A stretch of 64,000 nt of DNA from positions 26,799 through 90,798 of the forward strand of contig DDWM01000049.1 in assembly GCA_002345925.1 (NCBI GenBank), in the 5' to 3' direction. This stretch comes from Actinobacteria bacterium UBA2286. Lineage in GTDB: Bacteria; Actinomycetota; Coriobacteriia; Anaerosomatales; Anaerosomataceae. Position numbers and translations under genes: made by a program. How positions within the stretch are numbered: the stretch's first letter is position 1; the number at the start of each line of letters is the position of its first letter. Below are positions 16,779 to 24,711 of this stretch, one piece after another. The notes beneath the pieces were generated by a model. That model was not told where the DNA came from. It was given only the letters and a program-made list of their open reading frames with translations, and did no database searches.

Positions 16779-17902
16779 GCTCATCAAAGGTGAAGTCATC
16801 CGAGCGCCTCGATTGGGTCGCGATTACTCAGAAGATCGGAACCCCTGTCGCATCGGTCATACTGGCCATTTTGATCGGATCGTTGATCATGTGGGCATCG
16901 GGCTACGATCCTATCGCCGCGTTCGCGGCGCTGTATCAAGGGTCTTTCGGAACCCCTAAGGCTTTTGGTGATACCCTTCTTCGCTCAACGCCGCTGATCC
17001 TCGCCGGTCTCGGACTGGCGTATGGCTTCAAGGCCAACCTCTTCAACATCGGGGCCGAAGGACAGCTCTTCATGGGCGGTCTTGCCGCCGCAGCACTCGG
17101 ACTTGCGCTCGCGGGTCAGCCGTGGTTTCTTGCCATCCCACTGCTTCTGCTCGCTGCGATGCTCGCTGGAGCCGCATGGGCGTTCATCCCTGCCATCCTG
17201 AAGGCGCGCATCGGTGCACATGAGGTCATCACCACGATGATGTTCACGTACATCGCGCGATACGTCGTTTCCTGGCTGGTTGTTGGACCACTCAAAGACC
17301 CCGGACAGATCCCGCAGACGAGGCTGCTGCCCTTGGAGTCTCAGCTTCCGCGGATACAGTCGCTCTTCTCTGAGGCGACTCTTCAGGCGATGCCATTCCT
17401 GAAGTTCGGTAGGGCGCATACCGGTATTCTGGTGGCGCTCATCGCTGCGGTCGTCATGTGGCTGGTACTCAAATACACGACGCTTGGGTACGAGAACCGC
17501 GCCGTGGGGTTCAATCCGTTTGCCGCCGAGACAGGCGGTATCTCTGTGCAGTGGACGACTGTGAAGGCACTCTGCATCTCAGGCGCGCTCGCTGGACTGG
17601 CTGGAGCCGTTGAGGTGATGGGAGTGCATCACCGGCTGTTTGATCAGTTCTCGTCTGGCTTCGGCTTCACGGGTATCGCAGTTGCCCTGCTGGCCAAGAA
17701 CCATCCGTTGGCCGTGATTCCGGCCGCTATTCTGTTCGGGGCCATGTCGGCCGGCGCTGGAACGATGCAGCTGGTCGCCGACGTTCCTCAGAAGATCATC
17801 CTCATCGTTCAGGCGCTGGTCATCTTCTTCGTTGCCGCCGAAGGGATCATCACGTACTTCTTGAAGCAGCGTCAGAAGGAGGTGCCGAGCCATGTTGGGT
17901 GA
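16775..17902 (+). CDS. ABC nucleoside transporter permease 1
   Basis: 375 aa, about ten membrane helices, BPD_transp_2 (RbsC-like) family. Motifs include LRSTPLILAGLGLAYGFK and FNIGAEGQLFMGG. It resembles YufP/NupB-type nucleoside permeases and forms a heterodimer with the next gene product. GGAGGTGA precedes the GTG start, which overlaps the ATPase stop. An inserted hydrophilic segment (about 175-215, PLKDPGQIPQTRLL...) is typical of this subunit. Confidence 0.9.
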   Translation: MSSSKVKSSERLDWVAITQKIGTPVASVILAILIGSLIMWASGYDPIAAFAALYQGSFGTPKAFGDTLLRSTPLILAGLGLAYGFKANLFNIGAEGQLFMGGLAAAALGLALAGQPWFLAIPLLLLAAMLAGAAWAFIPAILKARIGAHEVITTMMFTYIARYVVSWLVVGPLKDPGQIPQTRLLPLESQLPRIQSLFSEATLQAMPFLKFGRAHTGILVALIAAVVMWLVLKYTTLGYENRAVGFNPFAAETGGISVQWTTVKALCISGALAGLAGAVEVMGVHHRLFDQFSSGFGFTGIAVALLAKNHPLAVIPAAILFGAMSAGAGTMQLVADVPQKIILIVQALVIFFVAAEGIITYFLKQRQKEVPSHVG

Positions 17903-18851
17903 CATCATCACACCGGATCTGTTTGCCTCCGCATTTCGTATGGCTACACCTCTCGCGCTCGCCGCTATCGGCGGTACGATCTGTGAGCGCTCCGGAGTCG
18001 TGAACATCGCTCTTGAAGGCATCATGCTGGTTGGCGCCTTCGCGGGTGTCGCCGTGACGCTCGCCTTCGGGAGCCCGTGGCTCGGCGTGCTCGCTGCAGT
18101 GCTGGCCGGAGTTGCCATCGCAGCGGTTCACGCCTTCACTTCGATCAACTTGCGTTCCGACCAGGTGGTCTCCGGTACCGCCATCAACATTCTCGCGCTC
18201 GGCCTCACTGGTTTCCTTATGGAGATCATGTACGGGCATCCCGGAACCACCGAAGCGATCACCACCATCAAGCCTATATTCAGGTTCGCCTCGGAGCGCG
18301 GGTCGGGGACGTTCTTCGGCGTCATTTGGAACTGGTTCAACACGATCGTCTTGTCTCACACGCCAATCGTATACGGCGCCATCGTCATTGCAGTAGTCGC
18401 GCAATGGGCCATGTACAACACGCGTTGGGGACTTCACCTTCGCGCTCTCGGTGAGCACCCACGAGCGGTCGACACCGTAGGCGTGAGCGTCGTTCGCGGC
18501 AGGTGGATAGCTGTGCTCATGAGCGGCGCGCTTGCCGGACTTGCCGGCGCGAACCTCACGCTTGAGCAAGTGGGTTCTTTCACCGAGAACATGACGAATG
18601 GCCGAGGATTCATCGCGCTTGCTGCTAACATCTTTGGCCGATGGACGCCGGTTGGCTCGTATGGAGCATCCTTGTTGTTCGGCTTCTTTGACGCGTTGCA
18701 GATAAAGCTGCAGATATTCCGAGGAGAGATAAATATCCCGCCTCAGTTCTTCCTGATGATGCCGTACGTACTTACTGTTGTTGTGCTTGCTGGTGTCGTT
18801 GGCCGAGCAGTCGGGCCCGCAGCGGTAGGCAAGCCCTACAAGAAGGGGTAA
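17892..18851 (+). CDS. ABC nucleoside transporter permease 2
   Basis: 319 aa, about 8-9 membrane helices, BPD_transp_2 family. It includes RMATPLALAAIGGTICERSG and NIALEGIMLVGAF, the second-subunit signature (YufQ/NupC-type). The ATG overlaps permease 1 by 11 bp and has AGGAGGTG upstream, so the importer genes are tightly coupled. Last gene of the importer; a small membrane protein gene follows after 4 bp. Confidence 0.9.
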   Translation: MLGDIITPDLFASAFRMATPLALAAIGGTICERSGVVNIALEGIMLVGAFAGVAVTLAFGSPWLGVLAAVLAGVAIAAVHAFTSINLRSDQVVSGTAINILALGLTGFLMEIMYGHPGTTEAITTIKPIFRFASERGSGTFFGVIWNWFNTIVLSHTPIVYGAIVIAVVAQWAMYNTRWGLHLRALGEHPRAVDTVGVSVVRGRWIAVLMSGALAGLAGANLTLEQVGSFTENMTNGRGFIALAANIFGRWTPVGSYGASLLFGFFDALQIKLQIFRGEINIPPQFFLMMPYVLTVVVLAGVVGRAVGPAAVGKPYKKG

Positions 18852-18855
18852 GAGC

Positions 18856-19149
18856 GTGCTGCTCTCCCGTGATGGTGGACCGCTCAAGCTCACGTCCGCG
18901 TTCGGTTGGGCGCTCACGTGGGCTGTGGGTGCTGCGATTGGCGTTGCCCTCGGTGGGTACCTGACACTCGTGAGCGGCTCCGGAGCGCCCGGTCAGACAG
19001 CGCTCGACCCGACGACCGATTTCTTCGTGCTACCGCTCGTTGCGTTCGGTATCGTGCTGTTTGTCCACTTCGGGGCGCAGGTCATCGCCGGCCTCATCAG
19101 AGCCCGCCGAGCGCCTGGTCCAGGCGACGACCGCGATCAAGGCGAGTAG
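18856..19149 (+). CDS. Small two-helix membrane protein
   Basis: 97 aa from GTG at 18856, 4 bp after the permease stop, with AAGGGG upstream. Two hydrophobic segments (about residues 16-40 and 55-82) and a charged C-terminus. I do not recognise a family. The location suggests co-expression with the nucleoside importer. The last 120 bp overlap the convergent small gene on the other strand. Confidence 0.6.
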   Translation: MLLSRDGGPLKLTSAFGWALTWAVGAAIGVALGGYLTLVSGSGAPGQTALDPTTDFFVLPLVAFGIVLFVHFGAQVIAGLIRARRAPGPGDDRDQGE

Positions 19150-19284
19150 CAGCAACGCGACGACGGCATCCTCAGGGAGGTCCGGGCGGAAGCTCCAGCC
19201 TCTGATCGCTGATCGCAGCACGTAGGCGGCGACCGGAATACCGGCCGCCGCCCATAGCGGGATTCGTATTGTCGGTCTGAGCAC
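19030..19284 (-). CDS. Small two-helix membrane protein, convergent overlap
   Basis: 84 aa from GTG at 19284. AAGGAG in the last codons of the DUF4349 gene sits 4 bp before this GTG, so it is coupled to that gene. Two hydrophobic segments (about 8-25 and 38-56), then a charged tail that overlaps the tail of the plus-strand small gene. No family recognised. The ribosome binding site and the hydrophobic profile argue that it is real. Confidence 0.6.
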   Translation of the reverse strand: MLRPTIRIPLWAAAGIPVAAYVLRSAIRGWSFRPDLPEDAVVALLLLALIAVVAWTRRSAGSDEAGDDLRPEVDKQHDTERNER

Positions 19285-19285
19285 G

Positions 19286-20308
19286 TTACTCCTTGGCGGG
19301 CAGCGTTGTGGATTCATCACTCTCGGCGACTGCGCGCTTGGCGCGACGTGAGCGGACGATCGCGCGAACGATGAAGAAGAGAATCGCCAGGATCACCAGG
19401 TACGGCGCCAGTGTGATAGTCACGATGATGAGCAGCTGGATTGCGCCGGCTGCGCCCCTGAATCCTGTGGTGACGGCGTCTCCGAAGCCCCAATCCTGAC
19501 CACTCGGTCGAACCACTGACTGCGGCTCGGACAGGTCGATCGTGACCGTGGCCATCGCTGCCTGACGCTCCAGGTACTTGACCTGTGCATCCATGCTTTC
19601 GATCTCACCGCGCACGCGTGAGAGCTCCTGCTCGATCGAGAGCATATCCTTGACGTCCTTGGCAGCATCGAAGAACTCACGCAGCCGCTTCTCTTCGGCG
19701 CGCAGGTTCTCCAGCCGTGCCTTCATGTCCACGTGCTGCTGCGTGACGTCATCGCTGGTCTCGGCCTGATATCGCACGGTTCCAATCGCCGAGACCTCAT
19801 CCACGAATGCCGAGAATCCATCGGCTGGCACGCGCACGGTCACATAGCCGAGCAGTGGGGCGCCGTCGGATGGCGTACCGAAATCCTCATAGCGATAGAT
19901 AGGGGAGCCGCCGTCGCTGGCGATTTGCATATTGGTGATTATGCCGTCATGCTTCTTCGCGGCTGCCTTGATGAGCGCGACTGCGTCCTCGACCTTCTTG
20001 ACCTCGATGCGAAGCGCCTTGTTGCGGATGACGAGCCGATCGACGCTACTGGCTGCGACGTCCCCTACGGCGTAGGGTTCGCTGGTGCCGCCATCGCCAC
20101 GTGCTTCGTCTGGGGCCACTGCTCCGGAGGAGTCGGTGAAGGCCTCGGGGTCACCGTAGAGGTACGACGATTCCGTCGAGGCTTGATTTGGAGCGCTTGT
20201 CAGTGAGTCGACAGCGCTGCACCCGGCAACTCCGAGGATCATCGCCAGTGCTGCTGCAGCCGCTACGATCTTGATGAGCTTGGATGTTGCGTGCGTTCTG
20301 ACCGACAT
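19286..20308 (-). CDS. DUF4349 lipoprotein
   Basis: 340 aa from ATG 20308 (GAGGAGG 4 bp upstream). Lipoprotein signal with Cys30 (GVAGC). A roughly 80-residue polar Ser/Glu/Gly linker leads to the DUF4349 domain: VIRNKALRIEVKKVEDAVALI and GYVTVRVPADGF, then a coiled coil (about 190-245) with QQHVDMKARLENLRAEE. One C-terminal membrane helix (about 290-320) is followed by a basic cytoplasmic tail. The family is widespread in Gram-positive bacteria with no firmly known role. The combination of lipid anchor and C-terminal helix implies attachment at both ends of the exported part. Confidence 0.85.
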   Translation of the reverse strand: MSVRTHATSKLIKIVAAAAALAMILGVAGCSAVDSLTSAPNQASTESSYLYGDPEAFTDSSGAVAPDEARGDGGTSEPYAVGDVAASSVDRLVIRNKALRIEVKKVEDAVALIKAAAKKHDGIITNMQIASDGGSPIYRYEDFGTPSDGAPLLGYVTVRVPADGFSAFVDEVSAIGTVRYQAETSDDVTQQHVDMKARLENLRAEEKRLREFFDAAKDVKDMLSIEQELSRVRGEIESMDAQVKYLERQAAMATVTIDLSEPQSVVRPSGQDWGFGDAVTTGFRGAAGAIQLLIIVTITLAPYLVILAILFFIVRAIVRSRRAKRAVAESDESTTLPAKE

Positions 20309-20357
20309 CGTTGCCTCCTCTGACTGTGTCCTCGTCTCGTCTGTTCCCGAAACAAGG

Positions 20358-20397
20358 ACATCCCGACCCACCTGACCTAGCAGGTGAATCGGGATGT
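20358..20397 (-). terminator. Terminator after the 47-aa gene
   Basis: Nested inverted repeat: ACATCCCGA (20358-20366) with TCGGGATGT (20389-20397), plus inner CACCTG/CAGGTG. On the minus strand it is followed by CCTTGTTT. It separates the small gene from the DUF4349 gene and may allow read-through, since no other promoter for the DUF4349 gene is evident. Confidence 0.7.
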
Positions 20398-20420
20398 CGA
20401 TACTTCAGACAGCGTGCGGG

Positions 20421-20564
20421 TTACTCGCCCGCGCCGGTCTCGCGCTTCTTCAATTCCTTGGCAGCGTATGCCAAGAAGCCGATGCCGATCGCGACGACCG
20501 CAAAGAAGGCGACTGCAAGCATGTTGACCACGATGCTCGCGACGTTGTAGCCGAGTGGTGCCAT
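20421..20564 (-). CDS. 47-residue single-pass membrane protein
   Basis: ATG at 20564 to TAA at 20421. GGAGGTGA (plus-strand 20574-20581) lies 9 bp upstream. The protein reads MAPLGYNVASIVVNMLAVAF... with one membrane helix (about residues 9-33) and a charged tail AKELKKRETGAGE. It has its own promoter and terminator, so it is a complete small transcription unit, divergent from mraZ. No family recognised. Confidence 0.75.
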   Translation of the reverse strand: MAPLGYNVASIVVNMLAVAFFAVVAIGIGFLAYAAKELKKRETGAGE

Positions 20565-20607
20565 AAGGGTGGTTCACCTCCATCGCGCCCCGCGAATGAT
20601 ATTGCTG

Positions 20608-20637
20608 ATTCTAACGTTCGACCCACTGAATGGGCAA
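20608..20637 (-). promoter_or_regulatory. Promoter of the 47-aa gene
   Basis: On the minus strand TTGCCC (20637-20632), 18 bp, TAGAAT (20613-20608). It is well placed before the ribosome binding site at 20581. Confidence 0.55.
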
Positions 20638-20812
20638 CACCGGGACTTCAACTCCGGCTACTCCTTCTATTCCGCTGTGAATGTCCGAATCCTGCCTGCT
20701 AAATCTAAGACGCGTTCAAAACGCCATGGGTTCACGGTTCGTCGTGCAGAAATCCACAGCCGAGAGGGGACGTCGTGTCATCTCGGTGTGTCACGGTGGG
20801 AAACTTGCCCAT

Positions 20813-20852
20813 AAAGTGTTGCAAAGTGGGATAGAGAGGAATAGAGTTGTGC
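20813..20852 (+). promoter_or_regulatory. MraZ operator: four 10-bp direct repeats over the mraZ promoter
   Basis: AAAGTGTTGC, AAAGTGGGAT, AGAGAGGAAT and AGAGTTGTGC follow one another without gaps. They match the spacing and core (AAAGTG plus G/T and 3 nt) of MraZ boxes described in Mollicutes. The promoter TTGCAA (20819-20824), 17 bp, TAGAGT (20842-20847) lies within them, so MraZ binding would repress its own operon. The rest of the 330-bp gap (20582-20910) holds the divergent promoter for the small gene; I see nothing else in it. Confidence 0.7.
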
Positions 20853-20910
20853 CATCGAGGCACCGATGGGTGCGGATATGGGTCTCGGAGGAGTGAAGGG
20901 GAGGGACAAG

Positions 20911-21345
20911 ATGTTTCTAGGCGAACACCAGCACACGCTGGACGTCAAGGGTCGTCTGTCGCTGCCCGCGAAGTTCCGGGGTGAGATGACTGGAAGGCTC
21001 GTCATCTCGAAGGGACTCGAAGGTTGTCTGTACGTTCACTCTGCCGACGACTACTCCGGATTCCTCGCCCGCTTGACCGATAGGGGCGACTTCGATCCGA
21101 AGTTCCGCGAGGTGCGGAGGTTTTTCACCTCGGGCGCCACGGAGACTGAGCTGGATTCAGCGGGCCGTGTCTCTGTCTCGATGAACCTCCGTGAGTACGC
21201 GGAACTGGACAAGGATGTCGCGGTCATCGGTAACGGTGATCGTATCGAGCTGTGGGATGCGGCCAAGTGGGCCGCCTACAACGGTGAGACGACCGCGCGC
21301 ATTGAGGATGTAACCAGGGAACTTGCCGAACTCGGCATTCTGTAG
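20911..21345 (+). CDS. mraZ: Transcriptional regulator MraZ
   Basis: 144 aa, normal length. Two SpoVT/AbrB-like repeats: GEHQHTLDVKGRLSLPAKFR (about 4-23) and ATETELDSAGRVSVSMNLRE (about 76-95), each with the conserved D-x-(K/A)-GR motif. DNA-binding regulator of the division and cell-wall cluster, first gene of that cluster. ATG at 20911 with GGGGAGGG; the earlier ATG at 20866 would overlap the leader. The repeats upstream imply autoregulation. Confidence 0.96.
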   Translation: MFLGEHQHTLDVKGRLSLPAKFRGEMTGRLVISKGLEGCLYVHSADDYSGFLARLTDRGDFDPKFREVRRFFTSGATETELDSAGRVSVSMNLREYAELDKDVAVIGNGDRIELWDAAKWAAYNGETTARIEDVTRELAELGIL

Positions 21346-21355
21346 GGCCTTGATA

Positions 21356-22309
21356 ATGGAATACCGGCACATCCCAGTTTTGTTGGCCGAGGTGACGCAG
21401 CAACTTTCGTTGCACGACGGCTCTATCATCGTCGATTGCACTTTGGGCGGGGCAGGACACGCTAAGCGGGTAGCACAGCTTATCGCGCCTACGGGAATTC
21501 TCGTAGGAATCGATCAAGATGACGCCGCTCTCGCCGCAGCAGCAGACACACTACCCCTCGGCCAGCATGTTGTTCTTCTCAAAGGGAATTTCGGCGATCT
21601 CGATCGGTTGCTCGCAGAGGCGAGTATTCCGTACGTCGATGGATTCCTGTTCGACCTCGGCGTTTCGTCGCCGCAATTGGATGTAGCCGGCCGCGGTTTT
21701 ACGTACCAGGAGGACGTTCCCCTCGATATGAGGATGGACTCGTCATCATCGCAGCTTACCGCGGCCGACATCATCAACACCTACAGCGAATCGGACCTCA
21801 CCAGGGTGATTCGCGAGTACGGTGAGGAACGGTGGGCCTCGCGCATCGCAGCATTCATCGTAGCCGCGCGGGGCCGCCATCAGGTGACGACGACCGGAGA
21901 GCTCGTCGAACTCATCAAGAATGCGATTCCTGCGGCAGCACGTCGCACGGGGCCGCATCCTGCTCGCAGGACATTCCAGGCGCTTCGCATGGAAGTGAAT
22001 CACGAGCTTGAAGTCTTGGAGCACGGACTCCGCTCGGCAATCAAGTGGCTGGCTCCCGGTGGTCGAATCGTCGTGATCAGCTATCACTCACTTGAGGATG
22101 GTGTGGTCAAACGCGTCTTTGCCGAGCAGTCCCTGGGGTGTATATGTCCGCCTGATATGCCGATTTGCAGGTGCGGACAGGAGCCGGTACTCCGATTGAT
22201 CACGAGAAAACCCGTCGTACCAACGGCGGAAGAGATTGAAGGCAATCAGCGGGCGCGAAGTGCGCGTCTGAGGGTGGCTGAGAAGCAGAAGTCGCAGCAG
22301 GTGTCGTAG
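21356..22309 (+). CDS. rsmH: 16S rRNA (cytosine-1402-N4) methyltransferase RsmH
   Basis: 317 aa. SAM-dependent methylation of 16S rRNA. N-terminal EYRHIPVLLAEV, the SAM-binding motif DCTLGGAGHAK, DLGVSSPQLD and the C-terminal ISYHSLEDGVVKRVF are all family signatures. ATG 10 bp after mraZ with only a weak AGGG upstream, so it is probably coupled to mraZ translation. Confidence 0.96.
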   Translation: MEYRHIPVLLAEVTQQLSLHDGSIIVDCTLGGAGHAKRVAQLIAPTGILVGIDQDDAALAAAADTLPLGQHVVLLKGNFGDLDRLLAEASIPYVDGFLFDLGVSSPQLDVAGRGFTYQEDVPLDMRMDSSSSQLTAADIINTYSESDLTRVIREYGEERWASRIAAFIVAARGRHQVTTTGELVELIKNAIPAAARRTGPHPARRTFQALRMEVNHELEVLEHGLRSAIKWLAPGGRIVVISYHSLEDGVVKRVFAEQSLGCICPPDMPICRCGQEPVLRLITRKPVVPTAEEIEGNQRARSARLRVAEKQKSQQVS

Positions 22310-22322
22310 CAGAGGAGGCAAC

Positions 22323-22862
22323 ATGGGAGCGGCGGCGCGCAAGATCGCCGAGGACAGGCGCACGTCTGTCGCTCGACCGCACCTCCGCCTCGTTCCGGCA
22401 TCCTCGACCAAGGCGAAGAGTCGTTCTCGCGCACGTGCTGCCAGTCATTCTGCTGGTCTGTTTCGCCTCTGCTGCATGGCCATGGTCGCACTTGCCTGCG
22501 TTGGCATGCTGCGGGTCGCGGTTGCCGTTCAGGCGGAAGAAGCCGCTATCGATGCTATGACTCTTCGCGCGGACATCCGCTCGGAAGAGCTCGCCGGCAA
22601 GACGCTTGAGGCTGATGCTAGTGCTCTCAAGTCGCCGTCTCGTATCGAGGCGATCGCTGGTTCGGCACTCAACATGACTGAGGCGCAGAAGGTTCGCTAC
22701 ATCGACATTCCGGGCGGGAATCAGGCCGCCGAGCAGGTTGAGGTCGCTTCCGCGGCGTCTGACAGCTCAGGTGTATCCAGTATGCTCGCGAAGGTGATGG
22801 ATATGGCGGCTGGCGAGGCTCAGGTACTTCTCGTCGGCGACGTTGGTCTATCGTCGCGGTGA
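22323..22862 (+). CDS. ftsL: FtsL-like division protein
   Basis: 179 aa bitopic protein. Basic cytoplasmic N-terminus (1-43), one membrane helix (about 44-65), then an extracytoplasmic coiled-coil-like segment (VQAEEAAIDAMTLRADIRSEE) with the LKSPSRIEAIAGSALNMT region typical of FtsL. The C-terminal 45 residues are low complexity. FtsL sequences are poorly conserved; the call rests on topology and the slot between rsmH and the penicillin-binding protein. AGAGGAGG precedes the ATG. Confidence 0.75.
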   Translation: MGAAARKIAEDRRTSVARPHLRLVPASSTKAKSRSRARAASHSAGLFRLCCMAMVALACVGMLRVAVAVQAEEAAIDAMTLRADIRSEELAGKTLEADASALKSPSRIEAIAGSALNMTEAQKVRYIDIPGGNQAAEQVEVASAASDSSGVSSMLAKVMDMAAGEAQVLLVGDVGLSSR

Positions 22863-22894
22863 AGAAGGCTGTGACGCGCTCGCGGGAGGCCAGT

Positions 22895-24658
22895 ATGAAA
22901 GGCAAACGACGGCCGCAGCGCTCCAAGCGCTATGTGCTTCTGCTTGCCGCATTCGTGCTGCTCATGTTGGGTGTGGGCGTTCGGCTCGTCTACCTGCAGG
23001 TTATCGCCGGTCCCGCATACGCTTCGATGGCGTATGACCAGCGGAATCGTGAGATGGATGTGCCGGCCCGTCGCGGCTCCATCTACGATCGCGAGGGCGA
23101 GCCGCTTGCTGTGAGCATGGAAGCGCGTGACGTCTACGCGGTTCCGGCTCTCGTGGTCGACAAGGAAAGCGCCGCTAAAGCCATAGCGGGTGTGCTAGGC
23201 GGGTCCGAGAAGGACTACCTCACGAAGCTCAAGAAGGACTCGTCCTTCGTCTACCTTGCTCGAAAGGTCGAGGTTGAGAAGGCCGATGCCATCAAGCAGC
23301 TCGAACTGGCCGGCATCGGATTCCAGGATGATGCACGCCGTGTCTATCCCTCAAATGAGCTTGCCTGTCAGATCCTTGGCTTCGTGGGCGTCGACGACAT
23401 AGGTCTTGCCGGTCTTGAGAAGTACTACGACGAGATTCTGGCCGGGACTCCAGGCAAAGTCATTGCCGAGAAGGGCACGCGCGGAATCCCGATACCCGGT
23501 GGCGTCTCGGTACAAGAGGATGCTGTGGACGGTGAGAACATCGTGCTCACCATCGACAAGGACATCCAGTATCAGGCGCATGTGGAACTCCAGGCCGCGG
23601 TTGAGAAATGGGGCGCCAAGGGGGGCTCCGTGCTCATCATGGATCCGTCAACCGGCGCGATTCTCGCCATGGCGTCCACCCCGACGTTCGACCCGAATGA
23701 GTTCGGGCAGGCCGACGAACAGGCATTCCGCAATCGTCCGATCGTTGATACGTATGAGCCTGGCTCCACCATCAAGTCGCTCACTGCAGCTGCAGTCATA
23801 GAAGAGGGGCTGTATACGCCCGCAAGCATGTTCAAGCTTCCGCCGACGCTCAAGATCGGTGGTCGAACCATCCATGAGTCACACCCCAGAGGCACTGTCG
23901 AATGGTCGCTCACCGACATAGTCACGAACTCTTCGAACGTCGGCGCTGTTAAACTCGGCATCGCACTCGGGGAGGAACGTCTCTACAGCTACTTCGCGCA
24001 GTTCGGACTCACAGAGAAGACAGGCGTGGACTTCCCCGGAGAGGCCACCGGTTGGTTGCCGCCGCCCGCTCAGTGGTCGGCGTCGTCAATCGGCACGATT
24101 CCGTTCGGACAAGGCATCAGTGTCACGCCGCTGCAGCTCGCACGCTCGCTTTGTGCGATCGCCAACGGCGGCGAGCTTGTTACTCCGCATTTTCTGGAGT
24201 CGCTACCCGACTCGCCGGAGACGACGCTAGTGTGGCCAAAGCAGCGAGCGATATCCGAGAAGACCGCCGAAGAGATGCGTGTCGTTCTTGGTGCCGTAGT
24301 TGATGAGGGAACGGGCTCTGAGGCCCGCGTGAGCGGCTATACGGTCGCGGGGAAGACCGGGACAGCCCAGAAGGCGCGAACCGACGGTACGGCCGGATAC
24401 GCAGCCGGCAAGTACATCGGGTCGTTCTCGGGATTCCTGCCTGTCAAAGATCCGGCGGTGCTCATCATCGTCACGATTGACGAGCCATCGAACTCGATCT
24501 ACGGCGGAACCGTGGCCGCTCCCACGTTCTCGAAGTTGGCTGCGTACTGCATGGAGCACCTCAAGATTCCCCCGGCTCAGAAGAAGCCTGTGTCACAGGA
24601 TGCATCAAAGACGGCCACTGGAGCGGTAACGGACGAGTCACAAAGCGACGGGAACTGA
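22895..24658 (+). CDS. ftsI: Class B penicillin-binding protein (FtsI/PBP3-type septal transpeptidase)
   Basis: 587 aa. A short basic N-terminus, one membrane anchor (about 13-33), the PBP dimerisation domain (NREMDVPARRGSIYDREG) and a transpeptidase domain with Ser291 in STIK, SSN at 346-348 and KTGT at 487-490. It cross-links septal peptidoglycan. No PASTA domains. Start: ATG 22895 with GGGAGG 5 bp upstream; a GTG at 22859 overlapping the ftsL stop would add 12 residues and lacks a ribosome binding site, but cannot be excluded. Confidence 0.94.
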   Translation: MKGKRRPQRSKRYVLLLAAFVLLMLGVGVRLVYLQVIAGPAYASMAYDQRNREMDVPARRGSIYDREGEPLAVSMEARDVYAVPALVVDKESAAKAIAGVLGGSEKDYLTKLKKDSSFVYLARKVEVEKADAIKQLELAGIGFQDDARRVYPSNELACQILGFVGVDDIGLAGLEKYYDEILAGTPGKVIAEKGTRGIPIPGGVSVQEDAVDGENIVLTIDKDIQYQAHVELQAAVEKWGAKGGSVLIMDPSTGAILAMASTPTFDPNEFGQADEQAFRNRPIVDTYEPGSTIKSLTAAAVIEEGLYTPASMFKLPPTLKIGGRTIHESHPRGTVEWSLTDIVTNSSNVGAVKLGIALGEERLYSYFAQFGLTEKTGVDFPGEATGWLPPPAQWSASSIGTIPFGQGISVTPLQLARSLCAIANGGELVTPHFLESLPDSPETTLVWPKQRAISEKTAEEMRVVLGAVVDEGTGSEARVSGYTVAGKTGTAQKARTDGTAGYAAGKYIGSFSGFLPVKDPAVLIIVTIDEPSNSIYGGTVAAPTFSKLAAYCMEHLKIPPAQKKPVSQDASKTATGAVTDESQSDGN

Positions 24659-24678
24659 ACAGGAGAGAGGTACCGCTA

Positions 24679-24687
24679 TGGTAAAAT
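24679..24687 (+). promoter_or_regulatory. Candidate extended -10 promoter for murE
   Basis: TGGTAAAAT (TGn plus TAAAAT) in the 53-bp gap between the penicillin-binding protein gene and murE. It would give a leader of about 18 nt. No clear -35. Confidence 0.35.
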
Positions 24688-24711
24688 CGGTGCTCTCCCG
24701 AGCGGTAGGCG

